This document shows positions 1 through 7,571 of a DNA stretch of 64,000 nt, in pieces. Every line of letters begins with the position of its first letter. Within the stretch, counting starts at the first letter, position 1. A program made the translations under genes and the position numbers. The notes under the pieces were generated by a model. That model searched no databases. It was not told where the DNA came from and worked only from the letters and a program-made list of their open reading frames with translations. The stretch is from an uncultured Ruminococcus sp. (lineage in GTDB: Bacteria; Bacillota; Clostridia; Oscillospirales; CAG-272), in assembly GCA_902782445.1 (NCBI GenBank), contig CACZNC010000006.1, positions 1 through 64,000 of the forward strand. Reading direction: 5' to 3'.

Positions 1-4
1 TCAG

Positions 5-99
5 AGTTATCGTTCGTGAGCTCACAATCATAGATTGTTCGCACTCTACGGAGAGCGATCAAAACCCATATAGTTAGCTTTTTAGAGCGAGAATAGTAT
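5..99 (+). repeat. 95-bp dispersed repeat, left copy
   Basis: This segment is the reverse complement of 62507-62601 with a single difference (c versus t near its outer end). It contains the palindrome GTGAGCTCAC, the hairpin ACAATC-ata-GATTGT and a second imperfect hairpin around the CTCT/AGAG pair. No reading frame is convincing. The two copies flank almost the whole window in opposite orientation. It is most likely a small non-autonomous mobile element or structured intergenic repeat; the family is not recognised. Confidence 0.8.
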
Positions 100-144
100 C
101 ATACCCCGTCGGAACAGGATGAACTCTATCCCGCCTCGGCCGAA

Positions 145-182
145 ACAAAAAACAGAACCCACGTTTTTCGCAGGTTCTGTCA
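145..182 (-). terminator. Intrinsic terminator downstream of rplA
   Basis: On the - strand the stem CAGAACC (173-179) pairs with GGTTCTG (153-159) around a 13-nt loop and is followed by a T-run. It lies about 20 bp after the rplA stop, so the rplK-rplA transcript probably ends or is attenuated here. Confidence 0.8.
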
Positions 183-203
183 TTTTTCTTTTCAGGCAGA
201 AAA

Positions 204-899
204 TCAGCCGCCGATTCTCGAGGGGTTGATCTTGATGCCGGGGCCCATCGTGGAAGCCACGACGCAGCTCTTGATATACTGGCCTTTCGCGGCAGCGGGC
301 TTCGCCTTGATGATCGCGCCGAGGAGCGTGTCGAAGTTCTCGTTCAGCTTCTCGATGCCGAAGGACGCCTTGCCGATGGGGCAGTGGATGATGTTGGTCT
401 TGTCGAGACGGTATTCGATCTTACCGGCCTTGGCTTCCTGAACGGCCTTTGCCACGTCCATCGTGACGGTGCCGGCCTTCGGGTTCGGCATGAGGCCCTT
501 CGGACCGAGGACGCGGCCCAGACGGCCGATGGTGCCCATCATGTCCGGGGTGGCGATGACGACGTCGAAATCGAACCAGTTTTCCTTCTGGATCTTCTCG
601 ACGAGATCGGTGTCGCCCACGAATTCCGCGCCGGCCGCTTTGGCCTGATCCGCGCGCTCGCCCTTGGCGAACACAAGAACGCGGACGGACTTGCCGGTGC
701 CGTGAGGAAGAACGATCGCGCCGCGGACCTGCTGGTCGGCATGGCGGGAGTCGACGCCCAGACGGACGTGAACCTCGACGGTTTCGTCGAACTTAGCCTT
801 GGAGGTCTTCGTCACGAGATCCATCGCCTCGGCGGGATCGTAGAGACGGGACTTTTCAATCAGCTTCGTGCTGTCGATATATTTCTTGCTCTTGAACAT
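204..899 (-). CDS. rplA: 50S ribosomal protein L1
   Basis: L1 binds 23S rRNA at the mobile stalk near the E site and in many bacteria represses its own operon. The 231-residue length is normal. Characteristic segments include [12 protein letters not shown] in the N-terminal half and [17 protein letters not shown] near the middle. The start at 899 is preceded by the strong site GAGGAGG. It follows rplK by 14 bp and precedes a terminator, so the usual rplJ-rplL pair is not in the same short transcript. The identification is secure. Confidence 0.98.
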   Translation of the reverse strand: MFKSKKYIDSTKLIEKSRLYDPAEAMDLVTKTSKAKFDETVEVHVRLGVDSRHADQQVRGAIVLPHGTGKSVRVLVFAKGERADQAKAAGAEFVGDTDLVEKIQKENWFDFDVVIATPDMMGTIGRLGRVLGPKGLMPNPKAGTVTMDVAKAVQEAKAGKIEYRLDKTNIIHCPIGKASFGIEKLNENFDTLLGAIIKAKPAAAKGQYIKSCVVASTMGPGIKINPSRIGG

Positions 900-913
900 T
901 TTTCCGCACCTCC

Positions 914-1339
914 TCAGTCTGCGACGGTCACGCCCATGGAGCGGGCCGTGCCGGCGATCATGCTCATGGCGGCCTCAATGGAACCGGCGTTCAGATCTTT
1001 CATCTTGGTTTCGGCGATCTGACGGATCTGTTCCTTGGTGATGGAGGCGACCTTCGTCTTGTTCGGGGTGGGAGAAGCGGTTTCGATGCCGCAGGCCTTC
1101 TTGATGAGAACGGGAGCCGGAGGGGTCTTCGTGATGAAGGTGAAGGACCGGTCGGCGTAGACGGTGATGACGACGGGGATGATGAGTCCGATGTCGTTCT
1201 TCGTTCTCTCGTTGAATTCCTTGGTGAAGTTCGGGATGGCGACGCCGTATGCGCCGAGGGCGGGACCTACGGGCGGCTGGGGTGTCGCCTTACCGGCGGG
1301 AAGCTGAAGCTTGATATAGCCGATTACTTTCTTTGCCAT
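914..1339 (-). CDS. rplK: 50S ribosomal protein L11
   Basis: L11 forms the base of the GTPase-associated region and is needed for RelA-type stringent signalling. The 141-residue protein has the conserved N-terminal segment [19 protein letters not shown] and the C-terminal rRNA-binding domain ending in MGVTVAD. It lies between nusG (upstream) and rplA (downstream), the usual Firmicutes order. A GGAGG ribosome-binding site precedes the start. A short hairpin lies in its leader. Confidence 0.98.
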   Translation of the reverse strand: MAKKVIGYIKLQLPAGKATPQPPVGPALGAYGVAIPNFTKEFNERTKNDIGLIIPVVITVYADRSFTFITKTPPAPVLIKKACGIETASPTPNKTKVASITKEQIRQIAETKMKDLNAGSIEAAMSMIAGTARSMGVTVAD

Positions 1340-1370
1340 AGCAGTTTTTCCTCCGAAGTGGTAATCAATC

Positions 1371-1397
1371 GGGACGTTTCAGAAAAATTAACGTCCC
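1371..1397 (-). other. Hairpin in the nusG-rplK spacer
   Basis: GGGACGTT and AACGTCCC form an 8-bp perfect inverted repeat with an 11-nt loop, about 30 bp before the rplK start. There is no T-run, so it is not an intrinsic terminator. It could be an RNA processing site or an L1/L11 regulatory target, which is inference. Confidence 0.5.
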
Positions 1398-1484
1398 TCC
1401 CACTGAATCGGCGCACGGCGGGGGAAGGTCCCCCTTCTTTCGGGAGGTGCGCCCCTCCCTTCGGCAGGACGGATGCGGTTACGG

Positions 1485-2033
1485 TCAGTCCGCTGCCTTT
1501 TCGACCAGTTTGCGGTCGAGGTTGACGGGGATGTCGCGGCCCACGGTGGAGACGACCACGGTGACCTCGCCGGTCTCCTCGTCGATCCGGGTGAGTCTGC
1601 CGCTGTATCCGCGGAAAACGCCGTCCACGATGTTCACCGTGTCTCCCACCGCAATGGAGGAAACGGCGATCTTGACGGGCTCTTCCTGAATATAGGCGGC
1701 GGTTTCTTCGTCGGTCAGGGGGACCGGTTTGGATCCCGGTCCTACGAAGCCGGTCACGCCCCGGATGTTGCGGACGACATGCCAGGTCTCGTCCGTCATG
1801 ACCATCTTGACGAGGACGTAGGAGGGGAAGATCTTGGATTCGACTTCCTTCTCACGGCCTCCGTCGGACTCCACCACGACTTCCGTGGGAATGCGGATGT
1901 CGGTGATGCGGTCGCTCATGCCGCGGTTCTCGATGATCTTTTCAAGATTGGTCTTGACTTTGTTTTCATAGCCGGAATAGGTATGCACGACATACCATTT
2001 CAGGCCTTCGTTCATTTCATTGATATCGCTCAT
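1485..2033 (-). CDS. nusG: Transcription termination/antitermination protein NusG
   Basis: NusG binds RNA polymerase and modulates pausing, Rho action and coupling to ribosomes. The 182 residues show the NGN domain first (WYVVHTYSGYENKVKTNLEK, then FPSYVLVKM) and a C-terminal KOW domain around residues 127-150 (VGDTVNIVDGVFRGYSGRL). It sits between secE and rplK as in most Firmicutes. The 145-bp gap to rplK contains one hairpin and no obvious promoter, so the five ribosomal-locus genes are probably cotranscribed. Confidence 0.97.
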   Translation of the reverse strand: MSDINEMNEGLKWYVVHTYSGYENKVKTNLEKIIENRGMSDRITDIRIPTEVVVESDGGREKEVESKIFPSYVLVKMVMTDETWHVVRNIRGVTGFVGPGSKPVPLTDEETAAYIQEEPVKIAVSSIAVGDTVNIVDGVFRGYSGRLTRIDEETGEVTVVVSTVGRDIPVNLDRKLVEKAAD

Positions 2034-2084
2034 TGGTCAGTGCTCCTCCGTCGCGGAATAGGGATGGGCGGCGCGGACCCGGAC

Positions 2085-2345
2085 TCAGAAGAGGCGGGAC
2101 AGACCGAGGATCGCGGAATTGAACAGGTAATCCAGGATGCCGAGGGCGACCGCGAACACGATGGAGGTCACGATCACGACGAAGCTGTTCTGCTTCACGG
2201 AATCCCAGCTCGCCCAGGTGATCTTCTTGCACTCCGCGCGGACGGTTTTCAGCCACGCGCCGAATCTCTGGAAGACGGAGGGCTTGTCGCTCTTCTTCTT
2301 TTCGGGCTTCGGGGCTTCGGCGGTTTTCTTTTCGTTGTCAGCCAT
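2085..2345 (-). CDS. secE: Preprotein translocase subunit SecE
   Basis: SecE clamps SecY in the Sec translocon of the cytoplasmic membrane. This is the single-membrane-span Gram-positive form: 86 residues, a lysine-rich N-terminus, an amphipathic stretch (WLKTVRAECKKITW) and one transmembrane helix at about 54-74. It lies between rpmG and nusG, the standard position. Confidence 0.95.
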   Translation of the reverse strand: MADNEKKTAEAPKPEKKKSDKPSVFQRFGAWLKTVRAECKKITWASWDSVKQNSFVVIVTSIVFAVALGILDYLFNSAILGLSRLF

Positions 2346-2363
2346 TTTCCTGCTCCTTGACGA

Positions 2364-2513
2364 TTACTTCGTTTCTCTGTGGAGAGTATGCTTGCGGCAG
2401 AACCGGCAATACTTCTTGAGTTCGAGACGGTCGGGGTCGTTCTTCTTGTTCTTCTTCGTGTCGTAGTTGCGCTGTTTGCATTCTGTGCAGGCAAGGGTAA
2501 TCTTCACTCTCAT
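2364..2513 (-). CDS. rpmG: 50S ribosomal protein L33
   Basis: This 49-residue zinc-ribbon ribosomal protein begins [19 protein letters not shown] and has two CxxC pairs, C9/C12 and C36/C39. The start has an AAGGAGG site a few bases upstream. The small size and the position just before secE fit L33 exactly. The four-cysteine form suggests a zinc-containing paralogue; whether a cysteine-free copy exists elsewhere cannot be seen here. Confidence 0.95.
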   Translation of the reverse strand: MRVKITLACTECKQRNYDTKKNKKNDPDRLELKKYCRFCRKHTLHRETK

Positions 2514-2640
2514 ATCGGCACCTCCTTGAAAATTTCTGCGCGGCGGGAGACCGGAAGCATGTCCGGAGATCCGGGCCGGTCAGATCTTGTACCTCCCTCT
2601 GCAAGGGGAGCGGACCGCGGCTTGACCGGAGCGGCGGAAC

Positions 2641-2703
2641 GCACAAAAAAGAACCCTCTGACAGAGGTACGCCCATTATACCACAGCCGGAGGGTTTTGT
2701 AAA
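2641..2703 (-). promoter_or_regulatory. Sigma-A promoter and possible attenuator of rpmG-secE-nusG
   Basis: Reading the - strand, TTTACA (2698-2703) and TATAAT (2675-2680) are separated by 17 bp. Transcription would start near 2668. Immediately downstream is CCTCT-gtc-AGAGG followed by TTCTTTTTTG, a small hairpin plus T-run that could act as an early attenuator. The leader to rpmG is then about 150 nt and has no tRNA or known riboswitch that I can recognise. Confidence 0.7.
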
Positions 2704-2737
2704 GAGGTTCCGGAAAGAAAAATCCCACAAAAAAGAT

Positions 2738-2784
2738 GTTAGTTGGGAGAGGTTAGTTGTCAGAGGAGCGAGGGAGGAGTTAAG
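2738..2784 (+). repeat. Stop-rich 7-mer tract, left edge of island 1
   Basis: This degenerate tract is built from GTTAGTT, GAGGAG and GAGTTAG-like words. Similar tracts occur at 3702-3750, 12031-12096, 18182-18240, 18341-18373 and 41206-41282, usually at the edges of gene-free islands. Confidence 0.5.
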
Positions 2785-2860
2785 TTTGGAGTCGGTCCGG
2801 GGCGGGGGGGAGTTTTGCGGGGGATGATCGGGGGGATTTGAGGGGAAAGGAGTCGGCGTT

Positions 2861-3086
2861 GGGACGCGCGGCTGTTCAGCCTGTAAATGGAGCGATCCCC
2901 GCGGGCTGTCACCGATTGCGGATTTGACGAGCCGGAACAGGGAGCCAACCCCGCGCGGTCTTTGTTCGTGCGGCTGAAACATGCGCAGGATAAATCCTGC
3001 GGCCTCCGGCGGAGATTCAGGCGCGCATTCGGCGTTGGACGCGTTTTCAGGATTCCGGATCGGATTGTCTAACCTCGCGCGGATCA
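2861..3086 (+). repeat. Island repeat, copy 1 (forward)
   Basis: About 225 bp starting GGGACGCGCGG and ending CCTCGCGCGGATC. Related copies are at 3420-3626 (reverse), 11766-11992 (forward), 28255-28526 (forward), 28801-29090 (reverse) and 41395-41530 (reverse, truncated). Its most constant part is AACCCCGCGCGGTCTTTG, then AAACATGCGCAGGATAAATC and a TCAGGCGCGCATT block. The hairpin GCAGGAT-aa-ATCCTGC here has base-paired but different versions in other copies. No coding frame is supported. Confidence 0.8.
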
Positions 3087-3111
3087 AGAAAGATACGGAG
3101 TTTGGTGGTAA

Positions 3112-3127
3112 TGTTTCATTTGAAACA
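3112..3127. promoter_or_regulatory. parS-like palindrome, 2 mismatches
   Basis: TGTTTCATTTGAAACA differs from the Spo0J/ParB site TGTTTCACGTGAAACA at the two central positions C8 and G9. It lies in island 1 between copy 1 of the island repeat and the MITE-like unit. The central CG change may abolish ParB binding. Confidence 0.4.
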
Positions 3128-3183
3128 ATCCTGCGGGCTTTTCCGTCAGACAGGCCGCCGCACGTCCCATTCCGCCTTCACGG

Positions 3184-3360
3184 TGTCATTCTGACGCACC
3201 GACACAGTCGTGCTGTCAGCGAAGAATCTTTGCACTGGATTTGCAAGCGTAGTTAAAGTCGGAAAACAGTCTTCATTTCTTCTGCGGGGATCCTCCGACT
3301 ATGACTGCGGCTGTATGATGAAGCGCAAAGATTCTTCGTCGCAGGCTCCTCAGAATGACA
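3184..3360. repeat. MITE-like unit with TGTCATTCTGA ends, copy 1
   Basis: The unit begins TGTCATTCTGA and ends TCAGAATGACA, perfect 11-bp terminal inverted repeats. Inside are subterminal inverted words GAAGAATCTTTG and CAAAGATTCTTC. A shorter copy is at 28649-28742 with the same ends. Repeats with these ends are, to my knowledge, common in Clostridia. No transposase is encoded, so it is non-autonomous. Confidence 0.8.
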
Positions 3361-3403
3361 AAGAAAAGCGGAACCACGGGGTCAGCCGCCCTGAATGAAG
3401 AAT

Positions 3404-3419
3404 TGTTTCACGTGAAACA
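3404..3419. promoter_or_regulatory. parS site, exact 16-bp match
   Basis: TGTTTCACGTGAAACA matches the Bacillus subtilis parS consensus TGTTNCACGTGAAACA at every position and is a perfect palindrome. ParB (Spo0J) loads at such sites to organise and segregate the origin region and to recruit SMC. In Firmicutes these sites cluster near oriC, in keeping with the nearby rplK-nusG locus. Binding is inferred from sequence only. Confidence 0.8.
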
Positions 3420-3626
3420 TCATCCCGACCGACCGCACTCTGTCCCCTTTCAATGCGCGCCTGAATCACCGCCGCAAGGCCGAGGAGCTTGCTCCGAGCA
3501 TGTTTCGGCTGTCCGAACAGAGACCGTGCGGGGTTGGCGCCATGTTCGGCTCGTCAAATCCGCAGTCGGTGAAAACGCGCGGGGATCGCCCCATTTTCCG
3601 GCAAAAGGACCGCGCGTCCCGTGCCC
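3420..3626 (-). repeat. Island repeat, copy 2 (reverse)
   Basis: This is the reverse-oriented partner of 2861-3086, so island 1 is an imperfect inverted repeat around the MITE-like unit. The exact parS site abuts its inner end. The hairpin that reads GCAGGAT-aa-ATCCTGC in copy 1 is here CGGAGC-aa-GCTCC, a different sequence that still pairs. Confidence 0.75.
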
Positions 3627-3701
3627 AATCCTTTTCCCATTAATTACTCCCGAAATTCCCAAACTAAACTCCGCCCCGTCGCGGACAGTTCGTGAGGACA
3701 G

Positions 3702-3750
3702 TCTACTAGCCACTAACCACTAGCCGCTGGCCACTCCTCATTCCTCACTC
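3702..3750 (-). repeat. Stop-rich 7-mer tract, right edge of island 1
   Basis: CTAGCCACTAACCACTAGCC followed by CTCCTCATTCCTCACTC. It is in the reverse orientation relative to the left-edge tracts and overlaps the last few codons of the neighbouring gene. Degenerate 7-mer repetition resembles cyanobacterial STRR repeats in style only. Confidence 0.5.
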
Positions 3751-4584
3751 AAAACTAATCTGTTCCGGCGCAGGAGCGTCTTCCTGCTTTTTCGCCCTTC
3801 CCCGGGGGGATTCGGCCTGGGAGATCACGGCGTCCCGGATGCGGCGGGGACCCGCGCAGAAGAGGAAGGAGAGGGCGGGGGAAAAGATCTGGGCCGCACG
3901 CCAGAGATTCCGCGCTCCGTCCGCCGAACGGGAGGAGCAGAGGAGCGCCGGTTCCCCCTCCGCGATCAGATCCGCAAAGGACCGCCCGCCCGAGAAGACC
4001 GGACGCCGGAGCAGATTCATCCGGCGGCAGAAGGAGGCGAGGTCCAGGGCGAGGATCTGCGCTCCGTCCCCCGTCAGATAGCCGTATACCGGAGCGAACG
4101 CCCGTCCCTGTTCCCGGGCTCCGCCGTCCGGGGGAAGATAGACCGCAGCGCCTGCGTTTCCGATCCCCGGCCCCGCCATGCGCAGGAAATCGCCCAGAGC
4201 GTCCCGCTCGGACGGGGTGTCCGTCAGAAGGAGGATCCGGGCGTACCCCGCCTTCACCAGCTCGTCTGCGGCGGCGGCGATCGCCATGGGACGGTCCCGG
4301 TCCGGGGGCATCAGAAAAAACCGGCGGCGGCGCGACCATAGCTCGAGATCCGCCTCCCCCGCGTCTTTCAAAGACGGCAGGGACGCGAGGGCCTCCGACA
4401 GCGCTGGGACGGGAAGAACGGGCAGATTCCCCCGGGCCGCCTCCTCCCCCGTCATCGTCAGCTGGGGACCTCCCTCCGCCGGGAGCCGGTAGGACCGGGC
4501 CGACGCCGACCCCGCCGAAAGGATCCGCCGGACTGCTTCGCGCGCGCCTGCATCCGCGCCGTTTCGTTTGGATTTCTGTGCCAT
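3745..4584 (-). CDS. Hypothetical protein, unrecognised
   Basis: The chosen start (MAQKSKRNG) lies after GAGGTG; an in-frame ATG at 4614 would add ten residues. The 279-residue product is rich in Ala, Arg, Gly and Pro, with no signal peptide. A central part (ELVKAGYARILLLTDTPSE) alternates hydrophobic strand and polar turn like one half of a nucleotide-binding or helicase-like fold, but no Walker A or DEAD motif is present. Codon usage matches its neighbours, so it is probably real. It is alone between island 1 and ruvC, transcribed divergently from ruvC. Function unknown. Confidence 0.65.
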   Translation of the reverse strand: MAQKSKRNGADAGAREAVRRILSAGSASARSYRLPAEGGPQLTMTGEEAARGNLPVLPVPALSEALASLPSLKDAGEADLELWSRRRRFFLMPPDRDRPMAIAAAADELVKAGYARILLLTDTPSERDALGDFLRMAGPGIGNAGAAVYLPPDGGAREQGRAFAPVYGYLTGDGAQILALDLASFCRRMNLLRRPVFSGGRSFADLIAEGEPALLCSSRSADGARNLWRAAQIFSPALSFLFCAGPRRIRDAVISQAESPRGRAKKQEDAPAPEQISFE

Positions 4585-4700
4585 GACCACACCTCGGGCG
4601 TTCGTTTTATCCATCTTACCACGAAAAAGAGCCGGAATCTATCTGATTTTGTAAAGATCGGACGAAAAAGGGAGGCAATACAAAATTCACAGATTGAGAT

Positions 4701-4729
4701 TTGACATCACGTTCCCTCTGTGGTATAAT
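4701..4729 (+). promoter_or_regulatory. Sigma-A promoter of ruvC
   Basis: TTGACA (4701-4706) and TATAAT (4724-4729) are both perfect and spaced by 17 bp. Transcription should start near 4736, about 65 nt before ruvC. Confidence 0.9.
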
Positions 4730-4801
4730 ATTCTTCTGTAAACTGTTATAATCGGGGCAGGAATCGGCTTGCGCCCGAAGGGACGGGACAGCGGAGGAGA
4801 T

Positions 4802-5467
4802 ATGATCATTCTCGGAATCGACCCCGGGATCGCCATCGTCGGGTGGGGCGTCATCGAAAGTCAGGGGATCGGCAGAAAACTGAAACCCCTCGACTACGGA
4901 TCCATCACCACCTCCTCCGATATGAGGACCGAGGACAGGCTGTGGGAAGTCCACCGGGAACTCACCGCCGTCATCAAAACCTACAAGCCCGATTCCGCCG
5001 CCGTCGAGGAACTCTTCTTCAACACCAACCAGAAGACTGGCATCATCGTCGCGGAGGCGAGAGGCGTCATTCTCCTCGCCTGCCGGCAGAACGGCGTCGG
5101 GATCTTCGAATATACCCCCCTCCAGATCAAGGGAGCCGTCGCCGGGTACGGAAGGGCAGACAAGGGACAGGTCATCCGCATGGTCACCTCCTTCCTCGGA
5201 CTGAAGGAACCCCCGAAGCCCGACGACACCGCCGACGCCCTGGCCGCCGCCATCTGCCACTCCTACACCGGCACGTCGAGGCTGGCGGAATACTACAACC
5301 GCCCCACCACCATGGCCGGAAAGATCGGCGAGGAGGGGAAGGGAAGCCGGGCCGTATGGGCGTCGAAGCTCAACGGAGGGAACGCCGAACTGCTCGCAAA
5401 GGTCGAGAAGATCGAAGAGAGAAGACGGGCGGAGGAAGAAGCCCAGACCCGTCGGACGCCCCAGTGA
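4802..5467 (+). CDS. ruvC: Crossover junction endodeoxyribonuclease RuvC
   Basis: RuvC resolves Holliday junctions as a dimer during homologous recombination. The start MIILGIDPG follows GGAGGAG; an upstream in-frame ATG at 4769 lacks a site. The acidic residues of the RNase H-like active site are visible: D7 in GIDPG, E69/E70 in AAVEELFF, and D142 and D145 in PDDTADALA. At 221 residues it is about 50 longer than E. coli RuvC, with a charged C-terminal tail ending KIEERRRAEEEAQTRR. No ruvA or ruvB follows; the next element is a hairpin-array repeat. Confidence 0.95.
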   Translation: MIILGIDPGIAIVGWGVIESQGIGRKLKPLDYGSITTSSDMRTEDRLWEVHRELTAVIKTYKPDSAAVEELFFNTNQKTGIIVAEARGVILLACRQNGVGIFEYTPLQIKGAVAGYGRADKGQVIRMVTSFLGLKEPPKPDDTADALAAAICHSYTGTSRLAEYYNRPTTMAGKIGEEGKGSRAVWASKLNGGNAELLAKVEKIEERRRAEEEAQTRRTPQ

Positions 5468-5483
5468 AAACGAACGCCGCCAT

Positions 5484-5667
5484 AAAGTTTTTGGTCAAAC
5501 TTTTTTCAAAAAGTTTGCCGGGGATGCGCAGCTCCCCAGTCAAGGGGCAGAGCCCTTGCCGACGTCCGCAGACGTTGGAACACCCATGACTTCCTGGGAG
5601 TTCTTCTTTTGGTACTCGCGTTCAACTTGTTGAACCGGCTCCTCGATAAAGGAGAAAAGTACAGCGT
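5484..5667 (-). repeat. Hairpin-array repeat, copy A (reverse)
   Basis: About 184 bp made of successive hairpins. Read on the - strand: CTCCTTTATCGAGGAG, GTTCAACAAGTTGAAC, CCAACGTCTGCGGACGTCGG, CAAGGG-ctctg-CCCCTTG, GGGGA-gctgcgca-TCCCC, and CAAACTTTTTGAAAAAAGTTTG. Other copies are B (10203-10372), C (23931-24091) and D (30259-30442). Stems are conserved while their bases change in pairs. It fills the ruvC to methyltransferase gap. Confidence 0.85.
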
Positions 5668-5737
5668 AAAAACAGCCGATCATCATTCCGGAAAGAATCA
5701 CAATAACGATATATACAGATAAAGAACGGAATCCGAC

Positions 5738-6634
5738 ATGTTCATCTCCGACCACTGGAAATCCTACGAACTCATCGACGCCGAGGGCGGGGAACGCCTC
5801 GAACGCTGGGGCAGTCATATCCTCGTCCGCCCCGACCCGCAGGTGATCTGGCATCACCCCCGGACGAATCCCCTCTGGAACCGGGCCGACGGCGTCTACC
5901 GGCGTCAGGGCGGGGGCGGCTCCTGGGTCGTCAACCGGATGCCCGAGAGCTGGTGCGTCTCCTATCCCTCCGCCGCGGGGGACCTCACCTTCCGCCTCCG
6001 TCCCATGGGATTCAAGCACACCGGCCTCTTCCCCGAACAGGCCGCGAACTGGGACTGGACCGCCGGGGTGATCCGCGAAGCCCTCGGTTCCGGCCGCAAA
6101 ACGGAGGCCCCGAAAGTCCTCAACCTCTTCGCCTATACCGGAGGAGCCACCGTCGCCGCCGCGAAAGCCGGAGCCTCCCTCGTCCACGTCGACGCCTCGA
6201 AGGGCATGACGAACGCCGCCCGGGAAAACATGCAGCTCTCCGGCCTAGAGGACGCCCCCTGCCGCTACATCGTCGACGACTGCTCGAAGTTCGTCGCCCG
6301 GGAGATCCGCCGGGGGAACACCTACGACGGCGTCATCATGGATCCCCCCTCCTACGGCCGCGGACCCCGGGGCGAGCTCTGGAAGCTCGAGGACTGCGCG
6401 GACGAGCTGGTGGGGGAGGCCGTCAAGCTCCTCTCCCCCGATCCCCTGTTCTTCCTCATCAATTCCTACACCACGGGCCTCTCCCCGGCGGTGATGCAGT
6501 ACATCCTCCTCTCCGCCCTCCCCGCCGGTCTGCGAAGCCGCGCCGAAGTCGAGGTAGGCGAGACCGCCCTTCCCGTCACGGACAGCGGGCTTTTCCTCCC
6601 GAGCGGCGCGTCGGTCCGGGTCTTCTTCCGGTGA
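5738..6634 (+). CDS. Class I SAM-dependent methyltransferase, RlmI-like
   Basis: The protein belongs to the COG1092 group related to 23S rRNA m5C1962 methyltransferase RlmI, but starts without the PUA RNA-binding domain and is shorter (298 residues). Motif I is NLFAYTGGATVAAAKAGA at about 129-146, the SAM acidic residue is in VHVDASKG, and the motif IV catalytic loop is DPPSYGRG at 202-209. No Cys-rich or membrane region is seen. The real substrate could be rRNA or another nucleic acid; I am confident only of the methyltransferase fold. No clear promoter is visible in the gap, so transcription may come through the hairpin array from ruvC. Confidence 0.88.
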   Translation: MFISDHWKSYELIDAEGGERLERWGSHILVRPDPQVIWHHPRTNPLWNRADGVYRRQGGGGSWVVNRMPESWCVSYPSAAGDLTFRLRPMGFKHTGLFPEQAANWDWTAGVIREALGSGRKTEAPKVLNLFAYTGGATVAAAKAGASLVHVDASKGMTNAARENMQLSGLEDAPCRYIVDDCSKFVAREIRRGNTYDGVIMDPPSYGRGPRGELWKLEDCADELVGEAVKLLSPDPLFFLINSYTTGLSPAVMQYILLSALPAGLRSRAEVEVGETALPVTDSGLFLPSGASVRVFFR

Positions 6635-6677
6635 GAGGAAGCGTCACTCCCAAACAGATCTACGATAAGGAAAATCC

Positions 6678-7571
6678 ATGAATCCCATCATAAAAGCCGA
6701 AAACCTCACCTTTTCCTACCCCGGCGACGAAGAGACCGGACCGGTGCGGGCCCTCGACGGCGTGAGCTTCGAGATCCCCGAGGGGTCCTTCACCGCGATC
6801 CTCGGTCACAACGGCTCCGGGAAATCCACCCTCGCCAAACTCCTCTGCATGGTCAATTTCCCCGACAGCGGCCGCCTCTGGGTCGCGGGACGGGAGATCA
6901 CCGCCGAGGACGCCGCGGAGGAGGACATTCTTGCCGCCAGACGGGACGTGGGCATGGTGTTCCAGAACCCGGACAACCAGATCGTCGCCACCATCGTGGA
7001 GGAGGACGTCGCGTTCGGATGCGAAAACCTGGGACTCCCCCCCGCCGAGATCCGCCGCCGCGTGGACGAAGCCCTCGCCGACGTGGGCATGACCGAATTC
7101 GCCCGCCGTCAGACCTACAACCTCTCGGGCGGACAGAAACAGCGCGTCGCCATCGCCGGGACCATCGCCATGGACCGCCGGTGCGTGATTTTCGACGAAT
7201 CCACCGCCATGCTCGACCCCGTGGGACGCCGGGAGGTCATGGAGATCATCGAGCGGCTCAACCGGAAAGAGGGCGTCACCGTCCTGCTCATCACCCACCA
7301 CATGAACGAGGCCGCCCTCGCAGACCGCATCCTCGTCATGAACGGCGGGAAGATCTATCTGGAAGGCACCCCCGAAGAGGTGTTCGGACGCCCCGAAGCC
7401 ATGTGGGCCGCCGGGCTGGACGTGCCCCAGACCACCGAGCTCGCGTACAAGCTGCAAAAGGCCTGCCTCGACGTCCCCCTCACCCTCTTCGACCCGGCTT
7501 CCTGCGCGAAAGCCGTGGCAGATGCCGTGACCCGCGCGAAAGCCGGAGCGGGAAAGGAGGCGCGGAGATGA
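6678..7571 (+). CDS. ecfA1: Energy-coupling factor transporter ATPase EcfA1
   Basis: One of two ATPases that power group II ECF vitamin/metal transporters together with EcfT and interchangeable S components. Walker A is GHNGSGKS at 43-50, the Q-loop VFQNPDNQ near 95-101, the signature LSGGQKQR at 149-156, and Walker B CVIFDE at 169-174. The FQNPDNQ sequence is typical of EcfA. It overlaps ecfA2 by 4 bp (ATGA) and no S-component gene is present in this window, as expected for a shared energising module. Confidence 0.95.
   Translation: MNPIIKAENLTFSYPGDEETGPVRALDGVSFEIPEGSFTAILGHNGSGKSTLAKLLCMVNFPDSGRLWVAGREITAEDAAEEDILAARRDVGMVFQNPDNQIVATIVEEDVAFGCENLGLPPAEIRRRVDEALADVGMTEFARRQTYNLSGGQKQRVAIAGTIAMDRRCVIFDESTAMLDPVGRREVMEIIERLNRKEGVTVLLITHHMNEAALADRILVMNGGKIYLEGTPEEVFGRPEAMWAAGLDVPQTTELAYKLQKACLDVPLTLFDPASCAKAVADAVTRAKAGAGKEARR

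Noticed and set aside
3404-3419. The window as the replication origin itself
   Set aside because: parS and ribosomal genes suggest proximity only; I found no dnaA, dnaN, gyrase genes or DnaA-box cluster.
2704-3744. Short frames in island 1 (and in the islands at 28.2-29.1 and 41.2-41.8 kb) as candidate small genes
   Set aside because: They run across the repeats in several frames, have no ribosome sites and differ between repeat copies by frame-breaking changes.
6635-6677. A vitamin or metal riboswitch before the ECF genes
   Set aside because: The gap is only 43 bp and contains no recognisable aptamer.
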